From an uncultured Alistipes sp. (GTDB lineage Bacteria; Bacteroidota; Bacteroidia; Bacteroidales; Rikenellaceae), in the NCBI GenBank assembly GCA_947573795.1, contig CANPHE010000019.1, positions 1-52,163 on the forward strand: a DNA stretch of 52,163 nt, given 5' to 3'. Position 1 is the stretch's first letter; each line of letters begins with the position of its first letter. Shown here piece after piece: positions 9,717 to 18,551 of this stretch. Both the position numbers and the translations under genes were made by a program. The notes beneath the pieces are model-generated. The model saw nothing but the letters and a program-made list of their open reading frames with translations. It had not been told where the DNA came from and did not search any database.

Positions 9717-12700
9717 TTAATATCTTACCTGAAGGCTGAAAATAATGGTACGGGGTTTCGGGTAGGCACCCAAGTCCATACGGCGCAGGGTCGACGAGGT
9801 TCCTTCGCTCGATACGTCGGGGTCGAAACCGTTGTACTTTTTCCACAGATAGAGGTTCTCGCCCGACACGCTGACGGTAAGATCGCGGAGCCACTTGCAT
9901 TTCCGGTGGAGATTGAACGTATAAGCGAGCGTGATGTTCTTCAGACGCAGGAACGAAGCATCGTGGATCATGAAGTCGCTCGGAAGCGCCGCATCGGTCT
10001 TACCGCCGGCACGCGGAATGTTCGAATTCGGGTTACGAACCGGATGCCATGCGTCGGCCATGTAACGATACTGGTTGGTAAAGGTCGAACCGCCCATGAA
10101 GAACTCGGAATAGTTGTAGATCTTACCGCCGAGCGAGTAGGCAAAATAGACGCCGAGTTTGAAGCCATGAATATAGAACGTATTCTGCAAACCTCCGTAG
10201 AGATACGGATCGGCATTGCCCTGGTAGATCAGGTCCTCGCGGTCGAGTTTGCCGTCGTGGTTGATATCGTAGTAGCGCGGGGCGCCGTCGCTGTTGGTCG
10301 TCGTGGCGTAGGTCTTCGTGACTTTGTTCTCCTCACGCTCGTCGGCGTTCTTCCACGTACCGCCGTACTTGAAGCCCCACAGCGAGTTGAGCGGATAGCC
10401 CTTCACGTAACCGTACATCATGTAGGAGTTGTTACCCGGCGAGTTGTAGGCAGAAATGAACTCCTCGGAACCGATATCGTCCACCTTCTGCTCGTTGTGC
10501 GAGAAGGTGAGGGTCGTGGACCACTGGAACTTGGGTTTGACGATGTTCTGGCTCTCGATCGAAAGCTCGATACCCTTGTTCGACGTGGCGCCGATGTTGG
10601 TCAGACGCGACGAATAACCCGTCGTGTGAGCCACTGCGAGCGACATAAGCAGGTCCGTGGTCTTCGACTTGTAGATTTCGGCCGTGATATTCAGACGCTC
10701 CTTGAACATCGACCAGTCGATGGCCGCATTGTACGAAGCGGTCTTCTCCCACGTCAGATCGGGCGAATCCAAACGGCTGCGGTAGAAGGCTACGGGCTGC
10801 GAACCGTCGAACAGGTAACCTCCCGTGGTCGACGACATGGCCGCCAACGACTGATAGGCCGAGATGGCATCGTTACCGGTGAGACCCGCACTGAGACGAA
10901 TCGATAGATCGTCGATCCAGTCGACATGCTTCATGAAATTCTCGTTGGCGACGTTCCACTTGATCGCAGCCGAGGGGAAGAAGGCCCACTTGTTGTTGGC
11001 CGCGAAGTTCGAGGCTGCGTCGTAACGACCCGTGACGGTCAGATAGTAGCGCGACTTGTAGTTGTAATTGGCACGGGCGTAGAACGACATTTTGGTCTTC
11101 TTCGAATAGGACGTGGCGGCCGAGTAGGTCTCCTTGTCCAGCACGGCGTTCATGTTGTTCCACATGACCGCATCGTCCATATAACCCGTACCCGAGAGGG
11201 TGAAGTTGTGCGAAGCGAAGCTGTAAGCCGAGAAACCGCCCAGCACATCGAACGAATGGTCTTTCCGTTTGAGTTTGTAGCCGATCGTGGTCTCGGACGA
11301 GAACGAATGCTCGTCCCACTCCGCGCGATAAGCCTCACCGCCCTCGCTTTCGGTCTTTTTGGGCAGCGTACCGGGATAGTAACGATAGGTATGACGCTGA
11401 TAAATGTAATACGAGAAGGTGCTGTTGATGACGAAATCCTTGATCGGCTCGATCTTCACCGTGAAGGCGTGGTTGTTCGAGTGACGTTCGAGATAGTAGG
11501 TATTCTGGTCGATCAGGGCGCGCGGCGTGTTGATGCGCTGTCCCGAATAATACAACGGGTTGTAGTTGTCCTGCGGCTTGATGAGCGGCGAAAGGTACTG
11601 CGCGCCGCTGTACCAGTTGGTACCGCCGATGGTTGCCTTGTTCTCGTCGTTGTGACGCCACGTGTAGGAGCCTTTGTAACCCACCTTCAGCCACTTGAAC
11701 AGCTGACGGTCGAGGTTGATACGGCCCGTGAAACGCTGCTGGCCGCTATCCTGGATGATACCTTCGGTACCGTTGTACGAGAACGAAGCATAGTACGACG
11801 ACTTGTCGTTGTTGCCCGAAAGCGAAAGCGCATAGTTCTGGTACATCGCCGTACGGGTGATTTCGTCGATCCAGTTGGTACCCTCGCCCAACGACAGCGG
11901 ATCGGAATAGACCGCACCCGAAAGCGGCGTGTTGGGACCCACGTCGGCATGGTTGGCATCGTTGCCGAAGTAGGCGTAATCGTTGCGGAACTGCGCGAAC
12001 TCGGCGGCATTCATGATGTCGAGGTGACGCGGCAGCTGCGAAAAGCCGAGATCGGTTTTGAACGTGATGTTCACCTTGTCCTGGATACCCAGACCTTGCT
12101 TGGTGGTGATGAGGATAACGCCGTTGGCACCGCGCGAACCGTAGATCGCCGTCGAGGAGGCATCCTTCAGCACCGAGATCGACGCGATATCGTCCGAGTT
12201 GAGGTCGTTCAGGTCGTGGATGGCATCCATCACGCCGTCCACGACGATCAACGGCTCGTTGGAAGCGCTGATCGAACGCGTACCGCGGATACGGATCGTC
12301 GTGGTAGCGCCCGGCTCACCCGACGTCGACATGATATCGGCACCGGCGATACGGCCCTGCAAGGCGTTGTCGACCGACGTCACGGGAACATCCCGGATAT
12401 CGTTCATCTTGACGCTGGAGACCGAACCCGTAAGGTCCTTCTTGGCCACCGAACCGTAACCGATGACCACCACGTCGTCGATGCTGGTCGACGAGTCGTG
12501 CTCCATCTTCACGGTGATATTGGTCCGCGATCCGACGCCGACCGTCTGGGATTTGTATCCGAGATACGAAATTTCGAGTTCGTCGGACGGTTTCGCGCTT
12601 ACGGTAAACTTACCGTTGACGTCCGTCACCGTTCCTTTCGTGGTTTTCAGCACGATGACCGTAGCACCGATCAGCGGACTGCCGTCCGGGTCGAGAACCG

Positions 12701-12830
12701 TACCGTTCACGGTCTGTGCTTTCTGTTGAGCCGCTGCCGGAACCGCATACGCCGCGAGCAGCATCAAAGCCGCTATGGGCAATGCCGCTCTGACAGATGC
12801 GCTTAATTTGTGAAGAAGTTTATTCATCAT
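9717..12830 (-). CDS. SusC/RagA-family TonB-dependent outer-membrane transporter
   Basis: About 1037 aa. After a signal peptide (ending near AAAQ) comes a carboxypeptidase-D regulatory-like domain (VNGTVLDPDGSPLIGATV). It is followed by the TonB-box region (DDVVVIGYG), a plug with the SusC signature (DIASISVLKDASSTAIYGSR, then GANGVILITTK) and a 22-strand barrel ending in an aromatic residue (QVRY). It imports the substrate of the locus using TonB energy. An in-frame ATG exists at 12866, but that start would add a polar Cys-rich stretch ahead of the signal. The ATG at 12830 follows an A-rich AAAAAAGCTA stretch typical of Bacteroidetes initiation, so I prefer it. SusD follows after 8 bp. Confidence 0.94.
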   Translation of the reverse strand: MMNKLLHKLSASVRAALPIAALMLLAAYAVPAAAQQKAQTVNGTVLDPDGSPLIGATVIVLKTTKGTVTDVNGKFTVSAKPSDELEISYLGYKSQTVGVGSRTNITVKMEHDSSTSIDDVVVIGYGSVAKKDLTGSVSSVKMNDIRDVPVTSVDNALQGRIAGADIMSTSGEPGATTTIRIRGTRSISASNEPLIVVDGVMDAIHDLNDLNSDDIASISVLKDASSTAIYGSRGANGVILITTKQGLGIQDKVNITFKTDLGFSQLPRHLDIMNAAEFAQFRNDYAYFGNDANHADVGPNTPLSGAVYSDPLSLGEGTNWIDEITRTAMYQNYALSLSGNNDKSSYYASFSYNGTEGIIQDSGQQRFTGRINLDRQLFKWLKVGYKGSYTWRHNDENKATIGGTNWYSGAQYLSPLIKPQDNYNPLYYSGQRINTPRALIDQNTYYLERHSNNHAFTVKIEPIKDFVINSTFSYYIYQRHTYRYYPGTLPKKTESEGGEAYRAEWDEHSFSSETTIGYKLKRKDHSFDVLGGFSAYSFASHNFTLSGTGYMDDAVMWNNMNAVLDKETYSAATSYSKKTKMSFYARANYNYKSRYYLTVTGRYDAASNFAANNKWAFFPSAAIKWNVANENFMKHVDWIDDLSIRLSAGLTGNDAISAYQSLAAMSSTTGGYLFDGSQPVAFYRSRLDSPDLTWEKTASYNAAIDWSMFKERLNITAEIYKSKTTDLLMSLAVAHTTGYSSRLTNIGATSNKGIELSIESQNIVKPKFQWSTTLTFSHNEQKVDDIGSEEFISAYNSPGNNSYMMYGYVKGYPLNSLWGFKYGGTWKNADEREENKVTKTYATTTNSDGAPRYYDINHDGKLDREDLIYQGNADPYLYGGLQNTFYIHGFKLGVYFAYSLGGKIYNYSEFFMGGSTFTNQYRYMADAWHPVRNPNSNIPRAGGKTDAALPSDFMIHDASFLRLKNITLAYTFNLHRKCKWLRDLTVSVSGENLYLWKKYNGFDPDVSSEGTSSTLRRMDLGAYPKPRTIIFSLQVRY

Positions 12831-12866
12831 TAGCTTTTTTAGGTAATAACAACTTATTTTGCACAC

Positions 12867-14027
12867 TTACTCACCCGAACTTTCCACCTCATCTTCGACG
12901 TTATCCTCGTAGACGATCGAACCGAGAATCCGGTCTGCACCGCTGCCTCCGTTCTCCTCGAAATACGAAACCTCATCCTCGGTATAACGACGGATGTAGA
13001 AATTATCGAGGTAGATACGATTGTTCCCGGCAGCGGTCGACGAAAGCGAACCGCACGTGATGCGCACCTGCGTATTGACGGTAATGGGGTTCTGCTTCGT
13101 GCCGACCACGAATACGAGGAAATCGCTGTGGTCCCACATATTCTCGGGGAACTCGTCGCTCCGAACATCGTAATAGGGAGCTTCCAGCTCGATCGTCGTA
13201 AGTTCCTCTTCGGCAAAGTCGGCGATCACGCCTCCGCCCAGGACTTCGACCGTGATCTTGTTGGCGTCCTTCTTCCCCGTAAAATAATCGGTGAATGCGA
13301 CCGCACGGAACGAAACCATCAACAACGAATCGTAGCGCAGATCGGATGAGAAAGGCGAAATGAGGTCCGCGCCGTGTCCCTTGTCGTCGCCCATCTTCAG
13401 ATAGCCGTTCTTGCCGTAGCAGTGGGATTTCTCCTCGCCGGCAATGACCGTCGACAAAAAGCCGTATTTCTTCTGTGCGTCCGTCCAATTTTCGATCGGA
13501 GTCTCGTTGTCGCTGAAACGCGGATCGGTCTTTCCGTATTTCAACAACGAGAAATCGCAGCTGACGCGTGCCGTATAACCCTGATGCACGGGAATATACT
13601 TATTGTAATTCAGACTACCGTCCAGCGGCGAAAGAATCAGCATACCCGTACGGCGCGTATAATAGCACGACTTGGTGCTGCGCGGTTTTACTTTCAGCGT
13701 CACGATGCGGTAGCCCGACTGAGGATCCACGGCGGAGTAATCTACCACCGAGACCCAGGGCGACTTATCCTCGTCTTCCCACGAGGCCGTGAAATCGACA
13801 TTGGATTTGACATAGAGTTTCAAGACGCCGCCTTTCGCGTCGACCGACACGAAGTCGCCCGGCTCCGGATCGCTCGGATCGACATAGACCTCGATCGATT
13901 CGTTACGTTCGGAGTTGGAATGCTCTTCGCACGATACGACGAAAGTCGCAGCCGCCACCATTAGGGCGACACCGACCAATCCTCGCGAGAAATGCACGCA
14001 ACTCTTCATCAATGCTGTTTTTCTCAT
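12867..14027 (-). CDS. BACON-domain lipoprotein of unknown function
   Basis: A 386-aa lipoprotein (motif VVSC, Cys33). Residues about 60-155 form one BACON-type Ig domain (GGVLKLYVKSNVDF then W-V-S-V-V-D-Y). The remaining 230 aa are beta-rich, with patterns (RYDSLLMVSFRAVAF, NRIYLDNFYIRRY) seen in jelly-roll binding domains. I find no catalytic motif. It is encoded just before susC, 36 bp away, and 37 bp after an EEP gene. It may be a surface-exposed binding or scaffolding protein of this uptake system. The C-terminus is strongly acidic (EDNVEDEVESSGE). The exact family is not recognised. Confidence 0.72.
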   Translation of the reverse strand: MRKTALMKSCVHFSRGLVGVALMVAAATFVVSCEEHSNSERNESIEVYVDPSDPEPGDFVSVDAKGGVLKLYVKSNVDFTASWEDEDKSPWVSVVDYSAVDPQSGYRIVTLKVKPRSTKSCYYTRRTGMLILSPLDGSLNYNKYIPVHQGYTARVSCDFSLLKYGKTDPRFSDNETPIENWTDAQKKYGFLSTVIAGEEKSHCYGKNGYLKMGDDKGHGADLISPFSSDLRYDSLLMVSFRAVAFTDYFTGKKDANKITVEVLGGGVIADFAEEELTTIELEAPYYDVRSDEFPENMWDHSDFLVFVVGTKQNPITVNTQVRITCGSLSSTAAGNNRIYLDNFYIRRYTEDEVSYFEENGGSGADRILGSIVYEDNVEDEVESSGE

Positions 14028-14064
14028 AATTGAATGAATAAAAAGGTTGTTTGGTTTGGGGTTG

Positions 14065-15054
14065 TTATTCGGTTAAATCGAAATCCACGATAATGGGCAA
14101 ATGATCCGACGGATGGTAGAAGTTCGAAATCTTCTTGGCATCGCGCACCGGACGGGTATAGGCATCGTCGATGATGCGGGCGTCCGTAATCCGATCGTAG
14201 AGCGGACGGGTGCAGTAAACGAAGTCGATACGCGACTTGCCGCCCGTCGAGGTGTAGAAATTGTTGGGATTGCGCTCCGCGATCACGTCGACGTAGGGCG
14301 TATTTTCGAGCACGTAGCGGCTCACCCACAGCCGCGGATCGTCCTCGGGAAACTTGTAGACCCAGTTGTCCTTCACCGAGCGCGAGTTGAAGTCGCCCAT
14401 CATCATCCACAGCTGGTTCGCGGCATCGGGCTCCGTGAGGATCGTATGGCGGCAGATATACTCGATCTCCATGCGGCGGTAGCGATCGCCGCCGTTCTCC
14501 CGGCGGCTCCGATCGCGATCCTCCTGCGCGACGTTGAAGGCATAGGCCTGCGGCCACGTGTGGAGCGTCACGATATTGATCCGGCGGCCGTTCTTCTCGA
14601 TATAGGCCCACCCCGCACCGTGGGATACCACGCTGTCGGGTTTCTCGCCGATGATGCGCGCGACGTTTTCGATGGGGTATCGGGAGGTGATGACCTGCGG
14701 ATAATTGTCGCGCTGGCCGCCCTTGTACCAATATTTATGGCCGTAGCGCGCAGCCAGTTCGCCCCAATGATCGGGCAGGTAGTTCGCCTCGGGAGCCGCC
14801 TTATCGCCGGTGCCCGTCTTGTAGATCGACTTGGCTTCGCACCACACGCAGACGTCGGGATTCTGCGCCTTCACCCAACCGACGAACCGATCGTAATTAT
14901 CCTCCTGACCGTCCCACATGCCGTTCTGGATATTCCAGTAAAGCAGACGCAGGGTGTCGTTTTTCGGACGTTTCGCACTTTGGAGGGTCAGTGCGAGCGA
15001 CGTCAGCACGACGGCCGCAGCCGCCAGGCTGAATACGAGTTTGATCTTTTTCAT
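14065..15054 (-). CDS. EEP-superfamily phosphodiesterase, secreted
   Basis: A 329-aa protein with an N-terminal hydrophobic signal or anchor (8-26). The remainder is one EEP domain with motifs YWNIQNG, VWCEA (metal Glu), TLHTWPQAY, MGDFNSR, SRIDFVY and PSDHLPI in the expected order. It is therefore likely an active metal-dependent phosphodiesterase. It is very close in sequence to the C-terminal domain of the neighbouring 844-aa protein; both share the unusual YWNIQNGMW start and the H-x-W-P-Q-A-Y-A-F block. The two genes are 4 bp apart, pointing to local duplication and joint translation. Whether the substrate is nucleic acid, phospholipid headgroup or phosphoglycan cannot be read from sequence. 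Confidence 0.88.
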   Translation of the reverse strand: MKKIKLVFSLAAAAVVLTSLALTLQSAKRPKNDTLRLLYWNIQNGMWDGQEDNYDRFVGWVKAQNPDVCVWCEAKSIYKTGTGDKAAPEANYLPDHWGELAARYGHKYWYKGGQRDNYPQVITSRYPIENVARIIGEKPDSVVSHGAGWAYIEKNGRRINIVTLHTWPQAYAFNVAQEDRDRSRRENGGDRYRRMEIEYICRHTILTEPDAANQLWMMMGDFNSRSVKDNWVYKFPEDDPRLWVSRYVLENTPYVDVIAERNPNNFYTSTGGKSRIDFVYCTRPLYDRITDARIIDDAYTRPVRDAKKISNFYHPSDHLPIIVDFDLTE

Positions 15055-15058
15055 CGCA

Positions 15059-17593
15059 TTATTTCAGATTGAAGTCTGTCAGAATCGGACGGTGGTCCGA
15101 CGGATCGTAGAAACTGGGAACATACGTACTCTGCTTCGCGGTGGTCCACTTGTCCATCACGACCATGGCGTTCGCGATCTTCGCATACATCGAAGGCGAT
15201 GCGTACATGAAGTCGATGCGCGAAGAACCGTAGGTCGAGGTGATGAAACTGCCGGGATACCGGTTGGCGATGATGTCCACCATATCGCAATTGTCGAGAA
15301 TATGGTTGTGCACCAGATAACGCGTGTCGTTCGTGTTGCCGTAGTTGTAATACCACTCGTCCAGCCGCGAACGCGAGTTGAAATCGCCCATCATCAGCCA
15401 ATCCTGCTGAGCGGCGTACTTGGAATTGTTGATCGTCTCGCGAAGGATATATTTCATCTCGAATTCGCGATAATAATCGCCCTCTTTCTTCTCGGCACTC
15501 GCCGCCTGATTGGCCGAACCGCTGACTCCGAACGCATAGGCCTGCGGCCACATGTGGAGCGTCACGATATTGATGAGTTTTCCGTCGACGTTGACCTGCT
15601 GAATGCCGGCGCCGTGCGAAACGGGTTTCCCGGCGACGTCCGAATCGGTGATTTTCAACAGCGTTTCGATCGGATACTTCGAGGTAACGGTTTGCGGATA
15701 GTTGTCGCGTTTTCCACCCACGGCGGCATAGGCATGTCCGTAACGGGCTGCCAGCGAAGACCATCCGTCGGGCAGGAAGCGCAGCGAAGCGGTCTGCGAG
15801 GTGTTCGTATTATCCTTGTAGATCGTCGCGGATTCGCACCATACGCAGACATCCGGATCGTAGCTCTTCACCCACTTCACGAAATTGTCGTAGTTATTCG
15901 CCTGGTCGGCCCACATGCCGTTCTGAATGTTCCAGTAGAGCACGCGCAGCGTATTCTTGTCGCGTTCGTATCCCTTGCCGGTCGTACGCACCTCGATATT
16001 ATCGATATAGAAACCGTGCTTTCCGGAGTTCACGTCGTTTCCGGCCCAATAAAGCGTCGTTCCGTCGGTCGCGTTCTTGACGGTAAGCTCTACTCGGTTC
16101 CAGGTTTTCTCCGCCGTATCGCTCGTCGGAATCTTCACGGCGTTCCGGTCTGCGACGTATTGCGCACCGTTCGCCTTGTAGCCCGAATTGGCGGCCGTCA
16201 ATTCGACGGGAGCACCGTTCAACGTCACGCTTTCGATGAAACCGCCGTTGAGCACCTGAACGAGCATATTGTCCGTCGCACCGCTCTGCGGACAGTAATC
16301 GAACGATATCTTCACCGGACGCAGCCCCTCGATATTGGAGAAACTGCACGTCTGCATGATCCCGCGGGCCGTATTTCCGGCACCTACGACCACGCAACCC
16401 TGGTACTCCTGCACCCGGAACATATAGGACCAATCGCCGACATTGCGGCTTACGGCCCACGAGTCGGGCACGACGTGCGACGTAGCGACCGTTTTGCCGC
16501 TCACATCATTCGTCCAGTCGTTGGACTGCACGAAACCGGTTCCCGGAACATCGCATGCGACCTCCGTATAGGCATCGGCATATCCGTCGCGATCGATGCC
16601 CGTGTTCCAGACGACTTTCGTAGCGTCGGGAGCGAATCCCACGGACGACAATCCGCCCATGATATCGCCGCCCCACACGAAATTGTCGAACGACTCGTAG
16701 AACACCAGATCGCTTTCCGGGGCATACTTGAGTTCTACGGCAAGGGCCTTCCCCGCCACGAGCTGCGCCGCCGGGACGGTATGCACCATCGCGCGATGAT
16801 CGGCATCGCAAACGGTGATACGCAGCCCCTCGCTGTAGGTGCCGGGGGCTACGGGCAGCGAGAAATGCGTGGGCGACGAACTTTTCAACGCCACGTATTG
16901 ACCGTTATCCGTACAATTCAGGACTGCGAAATCCACACCTTTCGTAATGCTCGTCGTTCCGCGCGAAGGGACATAATTGGCGAATCCCGCCAGGGCCTTG
17001 CCCGCGAGGTTCTCGACTTTCACGGAAGCGATCTTCGCCGAGCCGGTCAGCACGACATCCAGGACGGCGAAACAATCGTTGAAGACCAGCTTATTACCGG
17101 TTTCTTTCGTGTAGCTCGCGAACATCGGATAGCTCTGCATGGCCGAAGCGGTTTTCGACCAGAATTGCGAATAGGGAATCTTCAAATCGGCATAGGCCGA
17201 CGAACCGTGCCATTGGGCGGATTTCTCCGAGGTCAAAGTCGCGGTGTAGGAACCGGAACTCGACGCCGACACCTCTATATATTTATTGCCCTTGTCATCG
17301 GTCGCCACGGCGTACGATTTGCCGTTCACGGTCAAGACATCCGCACCGCTCCATTTATGCACGGGAATGCCCATCGTCCGGCGCGCGGCGTCCTCGGCTT
17401 CGGACAGGTAGAAACGCACCTTACCGTCGACGACCTGAATATCTTCGTATTGATCGCCCGGTTTCGGTTGATCGGGTCCGTCCGGCTCGTCGATATCATC
17501 GCCTCCGCTGCTGCAAGCCGCGCACAGCGCCACCGAGAACAGCACTACGGCATACGATGAGATTTTTAAGGATTGGAGTAGATTTGAAATCAT
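15059..17593 (-). CDS. Large lipoprotein with C-terminal EEP phosphodiesterase domain
   Basis: The 844-aa first gene of the operon. It has a lipoprotein signal (motif CAAC, lipidation Cys near 27) and an Asp/Pro-rich tether. A beta-rich N-terminal region (about 55-270) holds a BACON/lectin-like fold of unknown type, followed by a jelly-roll-like domain (about 285-540; starts SDLVFYESFDNFVWGG, ends GFYIDNIEVRTTG). The C-terminal EEP domain (about 549-844) has YWNIQNG, WCES, TLHMWPQAY, MGDFNSR, SRIDFMY and PSDHRPI. All catalytic residues appear intact. A surface-anchored multi-domain phosphodiesterase with binding modules fits an enzyme that makes the first cut in a polymer before SusCD uptake. 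Its leader carries a terminator (see 17646-17693). Confidence 0.85.
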   Translation of the reverse strand: MISNLLQSLKISSYAVVLFSVALCAACSSGGDDIDEPDGPDQPKPGDQYEDIQVVDGKVRFYLSEAEDAARRTMGIPVHKWSGADVLTVNGKSYAVATDDKGNKYIEVSASSSGSYTATLTSEKSAQWHGSSAYADLKIPYSQFWSKTASAMQSYPMFASYTKETGNKLVFNDCFAVLDVVLTGSAKIASVKVENLAGKALAGFANYVPSRGTTSITKGVDFAVLNCTDNGQYVALKSSSPTHFSLPVAPGTYSEGLRITVCDADHRAMVHTVPAAQLVAGKALAVELKYAPESDLVFYESFDNFVWGGDIMGGLSSVGFAPDATKVVWNTGIDRDGYADAYTEVACDVPGTGFVQSNDWTNDVSGKTVATSHVVPDSWAVSRNVGDWSYMFRVQEYQGCVVVGAGNTARGIMQTCSFSNIEGLRPVKISFDYCPQSGATDNMLVQVLNGGFIESVTLNGAPVELTAANSGYKANGAQYVADRNAVKIPTSDTAEKTWNRVELTVKNATDGTTLYWAGNDVNSGKHGFYIDNIEVRTTGKGYERDKNTLRVLYWNIQNGMWADQANNYDNFVKWVKSYDPDVCVWCESATIYKDNTNTSQTASLRFLPDGWSSLAARYGHAYAAVGGKRDNYPQTVTSKYPIETLLKITDSDVAGKPVSHGAGIQQVNVDGKLINIVTLHMWPQAYAFGVSGSANQAASAEKKEGDYYREFEMKYILRETINNSKYAAQQDWLMMGDFNSRSRLDEWYYNYGNTNDTRYLVHNHILDNCDMVDIIANRYPGSFITSTYGSSRIDFMYASPSMYAKIANAMVVMDKWTTAKQSTYVPSFYDPSDHRPILTDFNLK

Positions 17594-17645
17594 AAGGTAA
17601 AGTTTTGGGGGTTATCGATCTAAGGAAGGATTCGAAGGAAAGCAT

Positions 17646-17693
17646 AAAAAACGTGCCTGTACAGCGCTCTTTTCGAACGCCATACAAGCACGT
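17646..17693 (-). terminator. Intrinsic terminator inside the operon leader
   Basis: On the minus strand an 11-bp stem with one mismatch (17683-17693 with 17651-17661) encloses a further short GCG/CGC helix. It is followed directly by six T residues (17651 down to 17646). It lies between the canonical promoter at 17901-17931 and the first start codon at 17593. It must therefore either attenuate the operon or end a separate short RNA of about 250 nt. Confidence 0.75.
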
Positions 17694-17738
17694 AACAATA
17701 TGTATTTCAGAATATTATACCCTCCTATTTCATTCTGA

Positions 17739-17783
17739 GGGGGGGGGGAATTCCGAACTCCCGAACGCATGGAATCATGCGTT
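17739..17783 (-). promoter_or_regulatory. Leader hairpin and C10 homopolymer tract
   Basis: Within the transcribed leader a perfect 8-bp hairpin (17764-17771 with 17776-17783, loop of 4) is followed on the minus strand by ten consecutive C (G10 on the plus strand, 17739-17748). The terminator hairpin comes 45 nt later. Homopolymers of this length are slippage-prone. A regulatory or phase-variable role is inference. Confidence 0.45.
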
Positions 17784-17900
17784 TTCAACGAATATACGTC
17801 GGACGACAGGCGATAAAGGTCGGTCATTGGGTTCGGTTAATTCTAATTAGGTTGTTTACGATCGCACGGCGGGACAACGATCCGCACAGCGATCTAAATA

Positions 17901-17931
17901 CAAAATTATACAATAAATTATTAAAAACAAA
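17901..17931 (-). promoter_or_regulatory. Sigma-ABfr-type promoter of the phosphodiesterase/SusCD operon
   Basis: On the minus strand the -33 box TTTG (17931-17928) and the -7 box TAATTTTG (17908-17901) are 19 bp apart, an exact fit to the Bacteroidetes TTTG-N19-TAnnTTTG consensus. The start of transcription should be near 17893, giving a leader of about 300 nt before the ATG at 17593. Confidence 0.8.
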
Positions 17932-18519
17932 ATTTGCGTGTAAAAAAAGTTAAATGGGCTTAGAAACCGACACGCTTTCGGAAACGATACAACAAAGAAA
18001 GGCAATTATATGATCAGCGAAATTGCGGTCCGAAAGATCGAGGCGGCGTAAAGTCATATATAATTGGATCTCGGCACGAGCTCGCCAGAAAGGCATGGAA
18101 ACATTCGGCGTCAAGATCGATTCGCATCATATGGGTCGCCGCCGGCTGTTCGCCAGGCCGTTCACGACGACGCGATCCGAACGGGACGGTCTCGGAAATC
18201 GCAAAATATGCAGCGACACACCCGATGAAAGGAAACTCCAACTCGAGGGATACCAGGTCAAAACACCAAACATCATGACAGCCCGTCCTCGGGTGCGGAG
18301 TACTCCGAACCGACTCCTCCGGATGCGCTGCATGGCCGGCAGAATCCGGAACAGGCCGCAGGCGGCCGCATCCCATCGCGAAATCCGTCCGTCGCAGCGA
18401 GATGCAGCCGATGCGAAAATAGATTCAATCAATATCAGAAAATCGGCATAACCCTTTCCGAAAGCCGTCGGAAGGCCCTAAGCCGGAAACGGCCGCATGG
18501 CCGTATGCAAAAAAAATTC
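17932..18519. other. Intergenic region between divergent loci
   Basis: About 590 bp between the minus-strand promoter and the plus-strand epimerase promoter. The part at 17932-18010 is A+T-rich. The part at 18010-18480 is G+C-rich and can be read as open frames on both strands. None of these has a ribosome-binding context, a recognisable domain or plausible composition, so I call no gene here. Regulator binding sites may be present but I cannot identify one. Confidence 0.5.
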
Positions 18520-18527
18520 TATCTTTG
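18520..18527 (+). promoter_or_regulatory. -7 promoter element upstream of the epimerase gene
   Basis: TATCTTTG matches TAnnTTTG exactly and lies 24 bp before the ATG at 18552, implying a leader of about 18 nt. No good TTTG is present 19-21 bp upstream, so activation by a regulator is likely. This element argues that the TTG at 18525 is not the start codon. Confidence 0.55.
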
Positions 18528-18551
18528 TTTTACACTAAACCTAAACTGAAC

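Noticed and set aside
12831..12866. Twelve-residue N-terminal extension of the first SusC
   Set aside because: It would precede the signal peptide with a Cys/Tyr-rich stretch; the ATG at 12830 follows a better A-rich initiation region.
18023..18451. Possible genes of 100-140 codons in the intergenic region before the epimerase
   Set aside because: Overlapping frames on both strands, rich in Arg/Ser/Pro, without start context or family features.
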